Counted from the first letter of the stretch, positions 24,796-34,140 are shown. The stretch: DNA of 64,000 bases from G025836975 sp040391135 (GCA_040391135.1 JBEBYL010000008.1:1-64000), one strand, 5' to 3'. Notes: generated by a model not told the origin, from the letters alone. Numbers and translations are program-made.

Positions 24796-26826
24796 TCAAT
24801 CGCGCTTGAGCGCGCGTCGCGCAAACAGCACGCACATGCCGATAAAGCCGGCCAGTCCGATTAGCTTGGCCGCGTCGGCAAAGCCCGGGCCCGCCAGCGC
24901 AAGCGGGGTGTCGCTGCCGCCCGAGCCCACCGAGACCACGATAATCATGGCCAGCACGACCCCTACCAGGCTTTCCCCGACGATAAGGCCGGATGCGAAC
25001 AGGGTGCCGCTGCGTTCGGCATGCTCCAGCCTTGGGGCGGCGTCTGTTTTCGCCGCGATTGCCTGGGCTGTAATGCGGCGCCTTACGTACCATGAGATCA
25101 AGGCCCCCACGAACAGGGCGACGACAATGGAGGGCGGAAGGTACAAGCCCATCGCGACGGCAAGCGAAGGCAGGCGGCAGTGCCTGGTGCAGCGCCCCAG
25201 CACGATGTCGATGACGATGACGGCGATGCCCGAGCCGATGCCGATAAGAATGTAGGTCCAGTCCAGCGTGTGCGCAAACAGGCCGGTCGCGATGGTGATC
25301 ATCAGGGTGGCTTGCGGCGCCGCCAGGGCTTGCGAGGCATCCATGTCGGCGCGCGGCAGGGCGCCCAGAAACCCGTAGGCGTTGTACAACAGTTCCAGCA
25401 CCGGCGGGATCGCCATGGCGCCGACCACGCAGCCGATGATCAGCGCGGCCTGCTGCTTCCAGGGCGTGGCATGGACCAGCCAGCCTGTTTTCAGGTCTTG
25501 CAGATTATCGTTTGAAATGGCGGCCACGGCGATGACGACCGAGGTGCAGAAAATGGCCAGCGCGGTGAAGAACTTGACGCTGCCGGGGTCGCCCAGCATA
25601 CCTTGCGATTGGCCTATGGCGATGAAGATCAGCGATACCGCCAGGATGGAAATAATGGCGATGCCCGAGATTGGGCTGGCCGACGAGCCGACCAGGCCGG
25701 CCATATAGCCGCAGGCCGCGGCTACCAGGAAGCCGAACAGAAAGGCCAGCAATGTGCCCACCAGCACCAGCGTCCAGGCCATTCCGGCCGGCAGGCCCGC
25801 CTCGGATATGAAGGAATAGAAGGTGGCGGCCAAAAGGACAAGCATCAGCAAGGTAATGCGAAGCAGGGTTTTGGGTGAAAGGTCGGTGTCGGTGCGGGCA
25901 AGGCTGGCGGCGGCGCCCGATCCGCCTTTAAGCACAGAGAGCGATATTTTCATTCCTTCGTACATGGGCTTGATCAGCGTGATCAGAGTCCACAAGGCGG
26001 CGATGGCAATCATGCCCGCGCCGATCAGCCTGACCTTGGAAACCCAGACTTCGGTGGCGTACGAGGCCACGGATGCGCCGTCCGGCATCGGCGCGGCGGC
26101 GGTCAGCCAGGGCACGGCCACGCCCCAGGACAGGAAGACGCCGAACAGCATGGCCAGGCCGCCCACGATTCCCACCAGATAACCCGCGCCGACCAGGGCG
26201 AATGAGAAGCCCATGGGGATCTGGAATATCGCGCGTCCGGCGGTAAACCAATAGCTGGCGCTGTCGGCGGCGAGCTTGAAGCCATTGGTCAGCAAACTGA
26301 AGCCGCCCGCAATGGCGGTGCCGGCAAGAATATGCCCAAGGCCGTTGCCGCCGCGGGCTTGTTGCGCCTTATCCTCGTCTTGCGGGTTCCCGGCGCGCAG
26401 TATTTCAGCGGCGGCAACGCCCTCGGGGTAGGGCAGGTCGCTTTTCACGACCAGGGCGTGGCGCAGCGGCACGGTGAACACGACGCCGAGTATCCCGCCG
26501 CAGGCGCAGATCATGGCGGTCTGCAGCATGGGGAAGCCCTGCCAGTAGCCCAGCATGAGCAGGGCGGGCAACACAAAGATGATCGATGACAAGGTCCCCG
26601 CGGCGGAGGCCTGGGTCTGCACGATGTTGTTTTCCAGGATATTGGAATCGGCGAAGGCGCGCAGCAAGGCCATGGATATCACCGCAGCCGGTATGGACGA
26701 GGCAAACGTCAGGCCCACCTTCAGGCCCAGGTATACATTCGACGCGGTGAAGATCAAGGTGATGATCGCACCCAATACGACGCCGCGCAGGGTAAGTTCT
26801 TTCAAGGATGAATCGGAAAAGGACAT
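24796..26826 (-). CDS. OPT family oligopeptide transporter
   Basis: A 676-residue inner-membrane protein with roughly 15 helices. It opens ELTLRGVVLGAIITLIFTASNVYLGLKVGLTFASSIPAAV, the conserved OPT/YSL N-terminus. LILENNIVQTQASAAGTL-like residues (NILENNIVQTQASAAG) and DLKTGWLVHATPWKQQ are further family blocks. It probably imports small peptides or metal chelates by proton symport; the substrate is unknown. It is divergent from nirK, and its promoter region lies in the 207 bases that also hold the FNR box. Confidence 0.9.
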   Translation of the reverse strand: MSFSDSSLKELTLRGVVLGAIITLIFTASNVYLGLKVGLTFASSIPAAVISMALLRAFADSNILENNIVQTQASAAGTLSSIIFVLPALLMLGYWQGFPMLQTAMICACGGILGVVFTVPLRHALVVKSDLPYPEGVAAAEILRAGNPQDEDKAQQARGGNGLGHILAGTAIAGGFSLLTNGFKLAADSASYWFTAGRAIFQIPMGFSFALVGAGYLVGIVGGLAMLFGVFLSWGVAVPWLTAAAPMPDGASVASYATEVWVSKVRLIGAGMIAIAALWTLITLIKPMYEGMKISLSVLKGGSGAAASLARTDTDLSPKTLLRITLLMLVLLAATFYSFISEAGLPAGMAWTLVLVGTLLAFLFGFLVAAACGYMAGLVGSSASPISGIAIISILAVSLIFIAIGQSQGMLGDPGSVKFFTALAIFCTSVVIAVAAISNDNLQDLKTGWLVHATPWKQQAALIIGCVVGAMAIPPVLELLYNAYGFLGALPRADMDASQALAAPQATLMITIATGLFAHTLDWTYILIGIGSGIAVIVIDIVLGRCTRHCRLPSLAVAMGLYLPPSIVVALFVGALISWYVRRRITAQAIAAKTDAAPRLEHAERSGTLFASGLIVGESLVGVVLAMIIVVSVGSGGSDTPLALAGPGFADAAKLIGLAGFIGMCVLFARRALKRD

Positions 26827-26872
26827 GGGCGGGGCGCGGTAAGGGTTGTAAACGGTATGAAAGCGTCAATAC

Positions 26873-26886
26873 TTGATGTGAATCAA
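26873..26886 (+). promoter_or_regulatory. Perfect FNR/Anr/Dnr box for nirK
   Basis: TTGATGTGAATCAA is an exact TTGAT-N4-ATCAA site. Activation at -41.5 would put the start near 26921 and give a 113-base nirK leader. The -10 in that place (CAAATT/TTGTAA, 26909-26918) is weak, as is usual for activator-dependent promoters. Confidence 0.85.
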
Positions 26887-27033
26887 AGACGGATATCTTC
26901 AGTCAGGGCAAATTGTAAGGGTAGTCGTCACAGAAACGACAGAAATATTCAAGTCTGGCCAGGCAAGACGTCCATGATAGCGGCGCGGCATGGCCAGATC
27001 ATTAACGTCATGCTCGAGAACCGGGGAATATCA

Positions 27034-28422
27034 ATGAGAATCTTGTTAATGCTGTTTACCTTTATGTGGTCGCTGGGGATCGCTGCGCCGTCGTTCGCGG
27101 CTAAAGAGGCCCCGGGCCAAGGCACTGTCACCTATACGCCCGATATCACCTTTACGCTGCGCACCAATATTGCCGATGGCAAGCTGGTGTTGGTGGGCGA
27201 TGCGGGCGCCATCTCGGGCAAGGTCAATCCCGACTTGCAGGTGCCATCGGATGCGGTTGTGCAGATCAACGTCATTAACGGCGATGGCGCCATCCACGAT
27301 ATTGCGGTGCCTGAATTCGGCGCCAAGTCCGATCACATCACGGGCAAAGGCTCCGCCACGGCCATTGTGTTCCGCGCCAACAAGGACGGCACCTTCGAAT
27401 ACCTGTGTACTCTGCCGGGCCACAAGGCGGCCGGCATGTTCGGCAAGCTCATCGTGGGCGAACCGCAGGAAGTCGTAAAAAGCGATGCGCTGGATATTGC
27501 CCAGGATCCCACCGCGGTCGGCAAGCCGGTTGGCAAGCGGGGCCCCCAGACGCTTACGGTGGATCTTGAAACGACTGAAGTCGTCGGTCAGCTGACCAGC
27601 GGCAGCACCTATAAATACTGGACCTTCAACAATAAGGTTCCCGGCCCCTTCATCCGTGTGCGGGTCGGCGATACGGTGAAAGTCAATCTTTCCAACGCCA
27701 AGGACGCGTCGCATATCCACTCGGTGGACTTCCATGCCGTGACAGGTCCCGGCGGCGGCGCGGCGGTGACCCAGGTTGCGCCGGGCCAGACCAAGAGCTT
27801 CACCTTCAAGGCGCTGCATCCCGGCCTGTATGTGTATCACTGCGCAACGCCGATGGTGGCTCAGCATATTACCAACGGCATGTACGGCATGATCCTGGTC
27901 GAACCCGAGGGCGGCCTGTCCAAGGTCGATCGCGAGTTCTATGTCATGCAAGGCGAACTCTATACCGCCCAGAAGCACGGCGCCCAGGGCTTGCAGGAAT
28001 TTTCGCTGGAGAAGCTGCTGGACGAGAATCCCGAACACATGATGTTCAACGGCACCATGAACGCACTGACCGATAAGTACAAGCTGCAAGCCACGGTCGG
28101 CGAAACCGTACGCATCTTTTTTGGCGTGGGCGGTCCCAACCTGACCTCCAGTTTCCATGTCATCGGTGAAGTGTTCGACAAGGTCTACAACCTGGCGTCC
28201 TTCACCAGTCCGCCCCTGACGGACGTGCAGACGACGCTGGTCCCTCCAGGCGGCGCCACCATGGTCGAGTTCAAGGTCGACGTTCCGGGCAACTATGTTC
28301 TTGTCGACCATGCTTTGTCGCGGATGGAGAAGGGCTTGTCGGGCATCCTGACGGTTACCGGAAAAGAAGACCACTCCATCTTCCATTCCACCGAGAAAAT
28401 CGATCCTTCGTCAGGTCATTAA
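27034..28422 (+). CDS. nirK: Copper-containing nitrite reductase with extra N-terminal cupredoxin domain
   Basis: A 462-residue periplasmic enzyme reducing nitrite to nitric oxide. A signal peptide (1 to about 22, ending PSFAA) precedes an additional cupredoxin domain (about 30-144) with a full type 1 copper set: His88, Cys125, His130 and Met135. The two core domains follow. Type 1 ligands are His229, Cys270, His278 and Met283. Type 2 ligands are His234, His269 and His426. Catalytic Asp232 and His375 are also present. The fused domain recalls the Hyphomicrobium enzyme and could be a built-in electron donor. The ATG is chosen for the signal peptide; its ribosome site (GGGGAATATCA) is weak. An FNR box lies upstream and a terminator downstream. 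Confidence 0.95.
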   Translation: MRILLMLFTFMWSLGIAAPSFAAKEAPGQGTVTYTPDITFTLRTNIADGKLVLVGDAGAISGKVNPDLQVPSDAVVQINVINGDGAIHDIAVPEFGAKSDHITGKGSATAIVFRANKDGTFEYLCTLPGHKAAGMFGKLIVGEPQEVVKSDALDIAQDPTAVGKPVGKRGPQTLTVDLETTEVVGQLTSGSTYKYWTFNNKVPGPFIRVRVGDTVKVNLSNAKDASHIHSVDFHAVTGPGGGAAVTQVAPGQTKSFTFKALHPGLYVYHCATPMVAQHITNGMYGMILVEPEGGLSKVDREFYVMQGELYTAQKHGAQGLQEFSLEKLLDENPEHMMFNGTMNALTDKYKLQATVGETVRIFFGVGGPNLTSSFHVIGEVFDKVYNLASFTSPPLTDVQTTLVPPGGATMVEFKVDVPGNYVLVDHALSRMEKGLSGILTVTGKEDHSIFHSTEKIDPSSGH

Positions 28423-28459
28423 GCCGTAGTGCGTCGCCTTGCGCCGACGCACGGCGAGG

Positions 28460-28494
28460 AAAAGCGGCGGGCTTCCAGGCCTGGCCGCTTTTTT
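28460..28494 (+). terminator. Terminator of nirK
   Basis: AAAAGCGGC (28460-28468) pairs with GCCGCTTTT (28484-28492) around a 15-base loop. The stem's 3' arm merges into a six-T run. Confidence 0.85.
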
Positions 28495-28511
28495 ATATTC
28501 GCACGATTTTC

Positions 28512-28528
28512 GTATAATCGTATACAAT
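28512..28528. promoter_or_regulatory. Candidate GntR operator upstream of the carboxylate cluster
   Basis: GTATA-ATCG-TATAC (28512-28525) is a perfect inverted repeat. The overlapping ATCGTATACAAT (28517-28528) fits the T-N-GT-N2-AC-N-A core favoured by FadR-type GntR regulators. It lies 25 bases before the regulator's start. Confidence 0.55.
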
Positions 28529-28552
28529 TCTACAAAAGTTGAGGGAGGCATT

Positions 28553-29254
28553 ATGGAATGGCTTTTCAATGAAGTCGGCGAAGGCGAATTCGCCGAAATA
28601 AAAAACACGTCATTGGGCAAACTGGTGCGCGATCAACTGCTTAGCCAAATCCTGGCGGGTGTTTTCGTGCCGGGCCAAGCCTTAAGGGAATCGGACCTCG
28701 TCGATCAATTGAAGGTCTCGCGCGTTCCGGTTCGGGAAGCCTTGCGCGAACTGGAAAGTTCCGGCCTGGTGGTCTCGCGCAAGCACTCCGGCGTGTATGT
28801 TCGCGAACTGAGCGACACCGAGGTGCGCGACCTGTACGATTTCCGGGCTCTGCTGGACAGCCGTGCCGGGCGCATCGCGTCGCAGTTGCCGACCGATCGC
28901 CGCCATGAATTGGTTGCCGACCTGGAGGCCAGCACCGCGGCCATGGACGCCGCGAACGAAGCTCAGAATTCGCAAGCGTATTACCGTGAAAACCTGCGTT
29001 TCCATTGGCTGTTCATTGAATATGCCGGCAACAAGGAAATTGCCAAGGCCTACCGCGAAGTCATACAAAAGCTGCATCTATCGCGCTTGAAAAACCTGTC
29101 CACGGCAGCGTATCGCGAACGCTCCAACGCCGAACACAAGCAGATCGTCAAGGCGCTTTACGACTCCAAGACCCTTGCCCATGCCAATTATTGCGCCGAG
29201 CTGCTCGATCATCACGTGATCAATGCCCACGACCGCCTGCACGGACTGGAATAA
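28553..29254 (+). CDS. GntR family regulator, FCD/FadR subgroup
   Basis: A 233-residue regulator. GAGGGAGGCATT precedes the ATG at 28553. The winged helix (about 20-85) shows LVRDQLLSQILAGVFVPGQALRESDLVDQL, then VSRVPVREALRELESSGLV. The C-terminal all-helical FCD domain has the metal-binding-type residues in DFRALLDSRAGRI and the late HHVINAHDRLH. Such regulators sense carboxylates and usually repress the adjacent catabolic genes, here tctC, prpD and a dehydrogenase. A GTATA/TATAC palindrome lies on its promoter. Confidence 0.92.
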   Translation: MEWLFNEVGEGEFAEIKNTSLGKLVRDQLLSQILAGVFVPGQALRESDLVDQLKVSRVPVREALRELESSGLVVSRKHSGVYVRELSDTEVRDLYDFRALLDSRAGRIASQLPTDRRHELVADLEASTAAMDAANEAQNSQAYYRENLRFHWLFIEYAGNKEIAKAYREVIQKLHLSRLKNLSTAAYRERSNAEHKQIVKALYDSKTLAHANYCAELLDHHVINAHDRLHGLE

Positions 29255-29308
29255 CACAGCCCAGCGGCCACAGAATTTCATTCAGCTACACCAATGAGGA
29301 GACAAACC

Positions 29309-30283
29309 ATGAACCGTCGTTCATTTCTGATCAGCAGCGCGGCAGCAATGAGCCTGCCACATGCTTCGTTTGCGCAGTCCGCTTATCCGTCGCGCGCCAT
29401 TACCTACATCGTGCCGGTCTCGCCTGGCGGCGGCAGCGATTTCGTGGGGCGTGCGGTGACCGCCGCCTGGGGCAAGGAGTTGGGGCAGACTTTCGTCGTA
29501 GAGAACCAGGGCGGAGCGGGCGGCATCATCGCCTGCCAGAAGACTGAGCGCTCCGCTCCCAACGGCTATACCCTGATGCAAGGCTATGTGGCCACCCTGG
29601 CGACCAGTCCCGCCACGCGCAAGGTGCCTTACGATCCCATCAAGAGCTTCACCCCTGTGGGCATGATAGGCGGCACGCCCAATGTGCTCGTTGTCAACGC
29701 CAAGCTGCCCATCAAGGACTTCAAGCAATTCGCGGTCTATGCCAAAGAGCAGGGCGGTACCGTCAATTACGGATCGGCCGGCGCGGGATCGTTGACCCAC
29801 CTGCTGATGGAACTGCTGAAACAGCACCTGGATTCCAAGATGCTGCACGTCGCCTACAAGGGCGTGTCGCCCGCCTTCACCGACTTGGTCGCCGGACAAA
29901 CGCAAGCCATGTTCCCGGGGTTGGCCGCCGCCGTGCCTCATCTGAAGAACGGCACGGTCAGGGCAATAGCCGTCACCGGCAAGACGCGCAACCCGCGCTT
30001 TCCCGATGTGCCTACACTTGAAGAACTGGGCGTGGGCGGATTCGACGATGTCTTGCAATGGTATGGTGTGTCCGGCCCCGCGGGAATGGATGCGGCCGTG
30101 GTCAAGACCCTGAACGACAGTCTGAACAAGGTGTTGACGCAGCCGGAACTGGCCAAGCAGCTTGAAATCGAAGCGATAGAGCCCATGCCCATGTCTCCTG
30201 GGGAATTTGCCGATTACGCCAAGCGCGACTTCGAACGCTGGGTCAAGCTTGCCAAAGAGCAGAACATTAGTTTGACCGCCTGA
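29309..30283 (+). CDS. TctC/Bug-family periplasmic carboxylate-binding protein
   Basis: A 324-residue protein with signal peptide MNRRSFLISSAAAMSLPHAS, cleaved after FAQ. The mature protein has the family blocks YPSRAITYIVPVSPGGGSDF, VVENQGGAGGI and the NYGSAGAGSLTHLLMELL ligand loop. The start is set by GAGGAGACAAACC. Bug proteins bind di- and tricarboxylates or related acids. TctA and TctB membrane partners are absent from the window, which is common for these orphan binders in Alcaligenaceae. It is the first structural gene after the GntR regulator. Confidence 0.92.
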   Translation: MNRRSFLISSAAAMSLPHASFAQSAYPSRAITYIVPVSPGGGSDFVGRAVTAAWGKELGQTFVVENQGGAGGIIACQKTERSAPNGYTLMQGYVATLATSPATRKVPYDPIKSFTPVGMIGGTPNVLVVNAKLPIKDFKQFAVYAKEQGGTVNYGSAGAGSLTHLLMELLKQHLDSKMLHVAYKGVSPAFTDLVAGQTQAMFPGLAAAVPHLKNGTVRAIAVTGKTRNPRFPDVPTLEELGVGGFDDVLQWYGVSGPAGMDAAVVKTLNDSLNKVLTQPELAKQLEIEAIEPMPMSPGEFADYAKRDFERWVKLAKEQNISLTA

Positions 30284-30317
30284 TTGTTTAATTTTTTTTT
30301 AAGTGAAGTGATATTCC

Positions 30318-31688
30318 ATGGCTCGTAACACACAGGTCGAGGCCGACCGCAATGCACCGCCCATTACCCGCATCCTGGCGGAATACATCGTCAACCATCC
30401 TTCCCGGGGCTGGAGCGACGAGGTCGAGCATGAGGCCCATCGCACTTTCATGAACTGGCTCGGCTGCGCCGTCGGCGCATCGCGCCACGAAGCGGCGCAG
30501 GCGGCGCTGGACGCCGTCAGCGTGCTGCAGCCCTCGGCCCAGGCCACCGTGTTGGGCCGCAACGAGAAGGTCGACATTGGCAGCGCGGCGCTGATCAATG
30601 GCATCACTTCGCACACCTTCGATTTCGACGACACGCACCTGAAGACCATCATTCATCCGGCTGGGCCCGTGTGTTCCGCCTTGCTGGCATTGGCCGAGCA
30701 TACCGGCGCCAGCGGCCGGCAGTTGATCGATGCCCTGATTATCGGCATCGATGTATCGTGCCGCGCCGGCAACATGATCTATCCCGACCACTACGATAGG
30801 GGATGGCATATTACGGGTACGACAGGCGTGCTGGGCTCCGCCGCCGCCTGCGCGCGCCTGCTGGGCATGAATGTCGAACAAACGATCATGGCCCTGGGCA
30901 TCGCCGCGTCGCAGCCCATCGGCTTGCGCGAGCAGTTCGGCACCATGACCAAGCCCTTTCATCCGGGCGCGGCCGCCCAGGCCGGCCTGATGTCGGCTTT
31001 GCTGGCCAAATCGGGATTCACATCCAGCAGCCGTGCCATCGAGGCGCCTCGTGGCTTTGCGCAGGTTGTTTCGGTCAAGTACGACTGGAACGAAATCACC
31101 GATGAATTGGGTGAGCGCTTCGAGATTTCCTTCAACTCCTACAAGCCTTTTGCTTGCGGCATCGTTATCCATCCCAGTATCGATGCATGCGTGCAATTGC
31201 GTGAAAAAGGCGTGACTCCCGAAAACCTGGTGCGCATCGACCTGAAGGTCCATCCGCTGGTGCTCGAATTGACAGGCAAGAAAGAGCCCACCGATGGCTT
31301 GCAGGGCAAGTTCAGCGTCTATCATGGTTGCGCGGCCGGTCTGATTTTTGGCCGGGCATCCGAAGACGAGTACGCCGACGACATCGTGAATCGCGCCGAC
31401 ATGGTCGACGTGCGCCGCAAGGTCAACGCCATCGTCGACCGGGGCATGGATGAGGCCAGCGTGGATGCGGTGGCTACGCTGACCGACGGCAGCACGGTGC
31501 ACGTCTATGTCGAGCATGCCATCGGCTCTTTGCAGCGCCCCATGACCGATAACGACCTTGAAAACAAGTTCCACGGCATGGCCGACGGCTTGCTTGGCCG
31601 CGACCGGACTTCGCAATTGATTTCCGAGTGCTGGAAATTGGCCGATGCGCCCGACGTCAGCCTGGTGACCAGTCTTTCAAGAAAATGA
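30318..31688 (+). CDS. MmgE/PrpD family protein
   Basis: A 456-residue soluble enzyme of the family that includes 2-methylcitrate dehydratase, cis-aconitate decarboxylase and iminodisuccinate epimerase. The active-site block INGITSHTFDFDDTHLKTII continues into HPAGPV (Asp104/Asp105, His107, His113). GTTGVLGSAAACARLLG and the KPFHPGAAAQAGL segment with its conserved Lys/His follow. The substrate cannot be told from sequence, but the neighbouring carboxylate-binding protein and hydroxyacid dehydrogenase suggest a hydroxy- or unsaturated tricarboxylate. Its stop overlaps a possible upstream start of the next gene. Confidence 0.9.
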   Translation: MARNTQVEADRNAPPITRILAEYIVNHPSRGWSDEVEHEAHRTFMNWLGCAVGASRHEAAQAALDAVSVLQPSAQATVLGRNEKVDIGSAALINGITSHTFDFDDTHLKTIIHPAGPVCSALLALAEHTGASGRQLIDALIIGIDVSCRAGNMIYPDHYDRGWHITGTTGVLGSAAACARLLGMNVEQTIMALGIAASQPIGLREQFGTMTKPFHPGAAAQAGLMSALLAKSGFTSSSRAIEAPRGFAQVVSVKYDWNEITDELGERFEISFNSYKPFACGIVIHPSIDACVQLREKGVTPENLVRIDLKVHPLVLELTGKKEPTDGLQGKFSVYHGCAAGLIFGRASEDEYADDIVNRADMVDVRRKVNAIVDRGMDEASVDAVATLTDGSTVHVYVEHAIGSLQRPMTDNDLENKFHGMADGLLGRDRTSQLISECWKLADAPDVSLVTSLSRK

Positions 31689-31693
31689 GACCC

Positions 31694-32677
31694 ATGAGCA
31701 AGCCGTTGATCGTCGTCCTGGACGATTGGGAGGACGGCTTGCGCCGTCTGGTCGATTGGCCCGCCATTGAGCGGCGGGCCAATGTGGTCATTCACAAGAA
31801 ACCGTTAACCGGTCCGGCTTTGCTCGACGCATTGCGGCCCGCCCAGTGCGTGGTGCTGATGCGCGACCGCACGCCATTTGATCGCGTCCTCATTGAACAG
31901 CTGCCGGGATTACGCTACATCGCGTTTACCGGCACACGCAACAAGAAGCTGGATCTCGATGCCGCCCGTGAGGCGGGCATCCGCGTCGGCCATACGGACT
32001 GGGGGCCTTCCAAGGCCAGTACCTGTGAAATGACCTGGTCCCTGATACTGGCCGCCAGCAAGCACTTGGCCGGCATCGCGCTGTCGCCTTCAAGCCCGGA
32101 ATGGCGCAGGGCGCACGCCGCGGCGCTCTTGCCCAGCGTGCTGGAGGGGCAGCGCTTGGGCCTGGTGGGCCTGGGCCAGATCGGCCAGCGGGTCGCCGCG
32201 GTCGGCAGGGCCTTGGGCATGGAGATCGCGACCTGGAGTCCGAACATGACGGCGGAGCGGGCGCAGGCGCATGGCGCCAAGTCAGTGGAACTGAACGAAT
32301 TGCTTTCCACGTCGGCCGTCGTCAGCCTGCACCTGGTGCCCTCGGCGCAAACGCGCCACCTGCTGAATCGCGATCGCTTGCGCTTGATGCAGCCGGCAAG
32401 CATGCTGGTCAATACCTCTCGTGCCGATCTGGTTGATACCGGCGCCCTGGTTGAAGCCCTGAAAGAAGGGCGGCCGGGTTTTGCCGCCCTGGATGTTTAT
32501 GATGCCGAGCCTTTGGACCCGGGCCATGGCCTGCTGGCCTTGCCCAATGTGTTGCTGACCCCGCACTACGGTTTCGTCAGCGAACCCGTATACCGGAAGT
32601 TTGCCGAAGGCCTGCAGGAAAACCTGTTGGCCTGGCTTGACGACGGCACGGTCATCCGCGAGGCGGTGGCCGGCTGA
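31694..32677 (+). CDS. D-2-hydroxyacid dehydrogenase, NAD(P)-dependent
   Basis: A 327-residue oxidoreductase. The nucleotide-binding domain has GLVGLGQIGQRVAAVGRAL. The catalytic triad positions are Arg in TSRADLVDT, Glu in DVYDAEPLDPG and His in LTPHYGFVS. It interconverts a 2-oxoacid and a D-2-hydroxyacid. The ATG at 31694 gives MSKPLIVVLDD; an ATG at 31685 would overlap the upstream stop as ATGA and is also possible. It closes the GntR-TctC-PrpD group and is convergent with sstT, two bases away. Confidence 0.9.
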   Translation: MSKPLIVVLDDWEDGLRRLVDWPAIERRANVVIHKKPLTGPALLDALRPAQCVVLMRDRTPFDRVLIEQLPGLRYIAFTGTRNKKLDLDAAREAGIRVGHTDWGPSKASTCEMTWSLILAASKHLAGIALSPSSPEWRRAHAAALLPSVLEGQRLGLVGLGQIGQRVAAVGRALGMEIATWSPNMTAERAQAHGAKSVELNELLSTSAVVSLHLVPSAQTRHLLNRDRLRLMQPASMLVNTSRADLVDTGALVEALKEGRPGFAALDVYDAEPLDPGHGLLALPNVLLTPHYGFVSEPVYRKFAEGLQENLLAWLDDGTVIREAVAG

Positions 32678-32679
32678 AC

Positions 32680-33924
32680 TCAGGCCTCGGCGGTGGCCGC
32701 GTCGGCGATCTGGGAATACGTGCCGGCAGCGGTAAACAATACGTCGGTGGACGAGTTCAAGGCGGTTTCAGTGGAGTCCTGCAGCACACCGATGATGAAG
32801 CCCACCCCGACGACTTGCATGGCCAGGTCGTTCGAAATACCGAACAAGCTGCAGGCCAGCGGAATAAGCAGCAGCGAACCGCCCGCCACGCCCGAGGCGC
32901 CGCAAGCGCATATGGCCGCCACGATGCTCAGCAGGAGCGCCGTCGGCAGATCAACCGAGATGCCCAGCGTATTCACGGCCGCCAGGGTCAGCACGGTAAT
33001 CGTCACGGCCGCCCCGGCCATATTGATGGTGGCCCCCAGCGGTATGGACACCGAATACGTGTCTTCAGGCAGGCCCAGGCGCTTGCATAGGGCCAGATTG
33101 ACAGGAATATTGGCTGCGGAACTGCGTGTGAAGAAGGCCGTTATGCCGCTCTCGCGCAGGCAGGTAAAGACCAGCGGATAGGGGTTCCGGCGGATCTTGG
33201 CAAAAACGATAATCGGGTTCACCACCAGCGCGACGAACAGCATGCAGCCGATCAGCACCGTCAATAGGCGGGCATAGCCCAGCAGCGCGTCCAGTCCGGC
33301 TTCGGCGATCGTCGAGGCGACCAGGCCGAAGATGCCGATAGGCGCAAAGCGTATGACGACCTTGACGATGAAGGACAGGGCCAGGGACAGGTCGGCGATA
33401 ACGTTCTTGGTGGCGCCGTGGGCGTGCCGCATGGCAATGCCTAGGGCGATCGCCCAGGCAAGAATGCCGATATAGTTGGCATTGGCCAGCGCGCTGATGG
33501 GATTGTCCACGACGCTCATGACCAGGTTGGACAGCACTTCGGCGATGCCGCCGGGTGCGCTTAGGGCTTGGGCATCCACTTTCAGCTGGATAGTCAGCGG
33601 GAACATGAAACTGGCCGTTACAGCGACCAGGGCCGCGGCGAAGGTGCCGGCCAGGTACAAGACCAGGATAGCCCCCATCTTGGTCTGCTGGCCCTTCTTG
33701 TGATTGGCAATGGAGGCAGCCACAAGCACGAAGACCAGGATAGGCGCAACCGATTTCAGGGCATTGACGAACAAATCGCCGACGATGTCCACCCAGCCGG
33801 CGGCGGCGGGCGACACCAGCCCCAGCACGATGCCGGCAGCCAGGCCTATCAATATCTGGACGACCAGGCTGCCATTGCTGACGAATTGCAATAGCGGATT
33901 CTGCTTTACTGCGGCACTAGGCAT
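32680..33924 (-). CDS. sstT: Serine/threonine:sodium symporter
   Basis: A 414-residue dicarboxylate/amino acid:cation symporter, the exact length of E. coli SstT. The DAACS fold is visible with eight helices and two re-entrant loops. FTRSSAANIPVNLALC and SIPLGATINMAGAAVTITVL are the substrate and sodium-binding segments, followed by SGVAGGSLLLIPLAC. The start at 33924 is preceded by TTTGGAGTCCGT; an upstream in-frame extension lacks membrane-protein character. It is divergent from ssrA. Confidence 0.93.
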   Translation of the reverse strand: MPSAAVKQNPLLQFVSNGSLVVQILIGLAAGIVLGLVSPAAAGWVDIVGDLFVNALKSVAPILVFVLVAASIANHKKGQQTKMGAILVLYLAGTFAAALVAVTASFMFPLTIQLKVDAQALSAPGGIAEVLSNLVMSVVDNPISALANANYIGILAWAIALGIAMRHAHGATKNVIADLSLALSFIVKVVIRFAPIGIFGLVASTIAEAGLDALLGYARLLTVLIGCMLFVALVVNPIIVFAKIRRNPYPLVFTCLRESGITAFFTRSSAANIPVNLALCKRLGLPEDTYSVSIPLGATINMAGAAVTITVLTLAAVNTLGISVDLPTALLLSIVAAICACGASGVAGGSLLLIPLACSLFGISNDLAMQVVGVGFIIGVLQDSTETALNSSTDVLFTAAGTYSQIADAATAEA

Positions 33925-34102
33925 ACGGACTCCAAAGCCAAGCCTGTCGGCTTGTATAGACAAATTCGCTCCACCGTTTCGTGCCCATTTCGAGCCGCGC
34001 ATCTTGACGTCCTTGTCGCCTTGAGGCCGCGATGCATCTTATTGTTGGGTACCGAAGTACTTGATAAAACAGGCTGGCGAAGATTTTACCATCATGAAAT
34101 GC

Positions 34103-34131
34103 TGTCTAAAAAACCAGGAATAGGCTATAAT
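34103..34131 (+). promoter_or_regulatory. Promoter of ssrA
   Basis: A consensus TATAAT (34126-34131) lies nine bases before the tmRNA 5' end. A weak TGTCTA (34103-34108) lies 17 bases upstream of it. Confidence 0.65.
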
Positions 34132-34140
34132 TTCTTTTCT

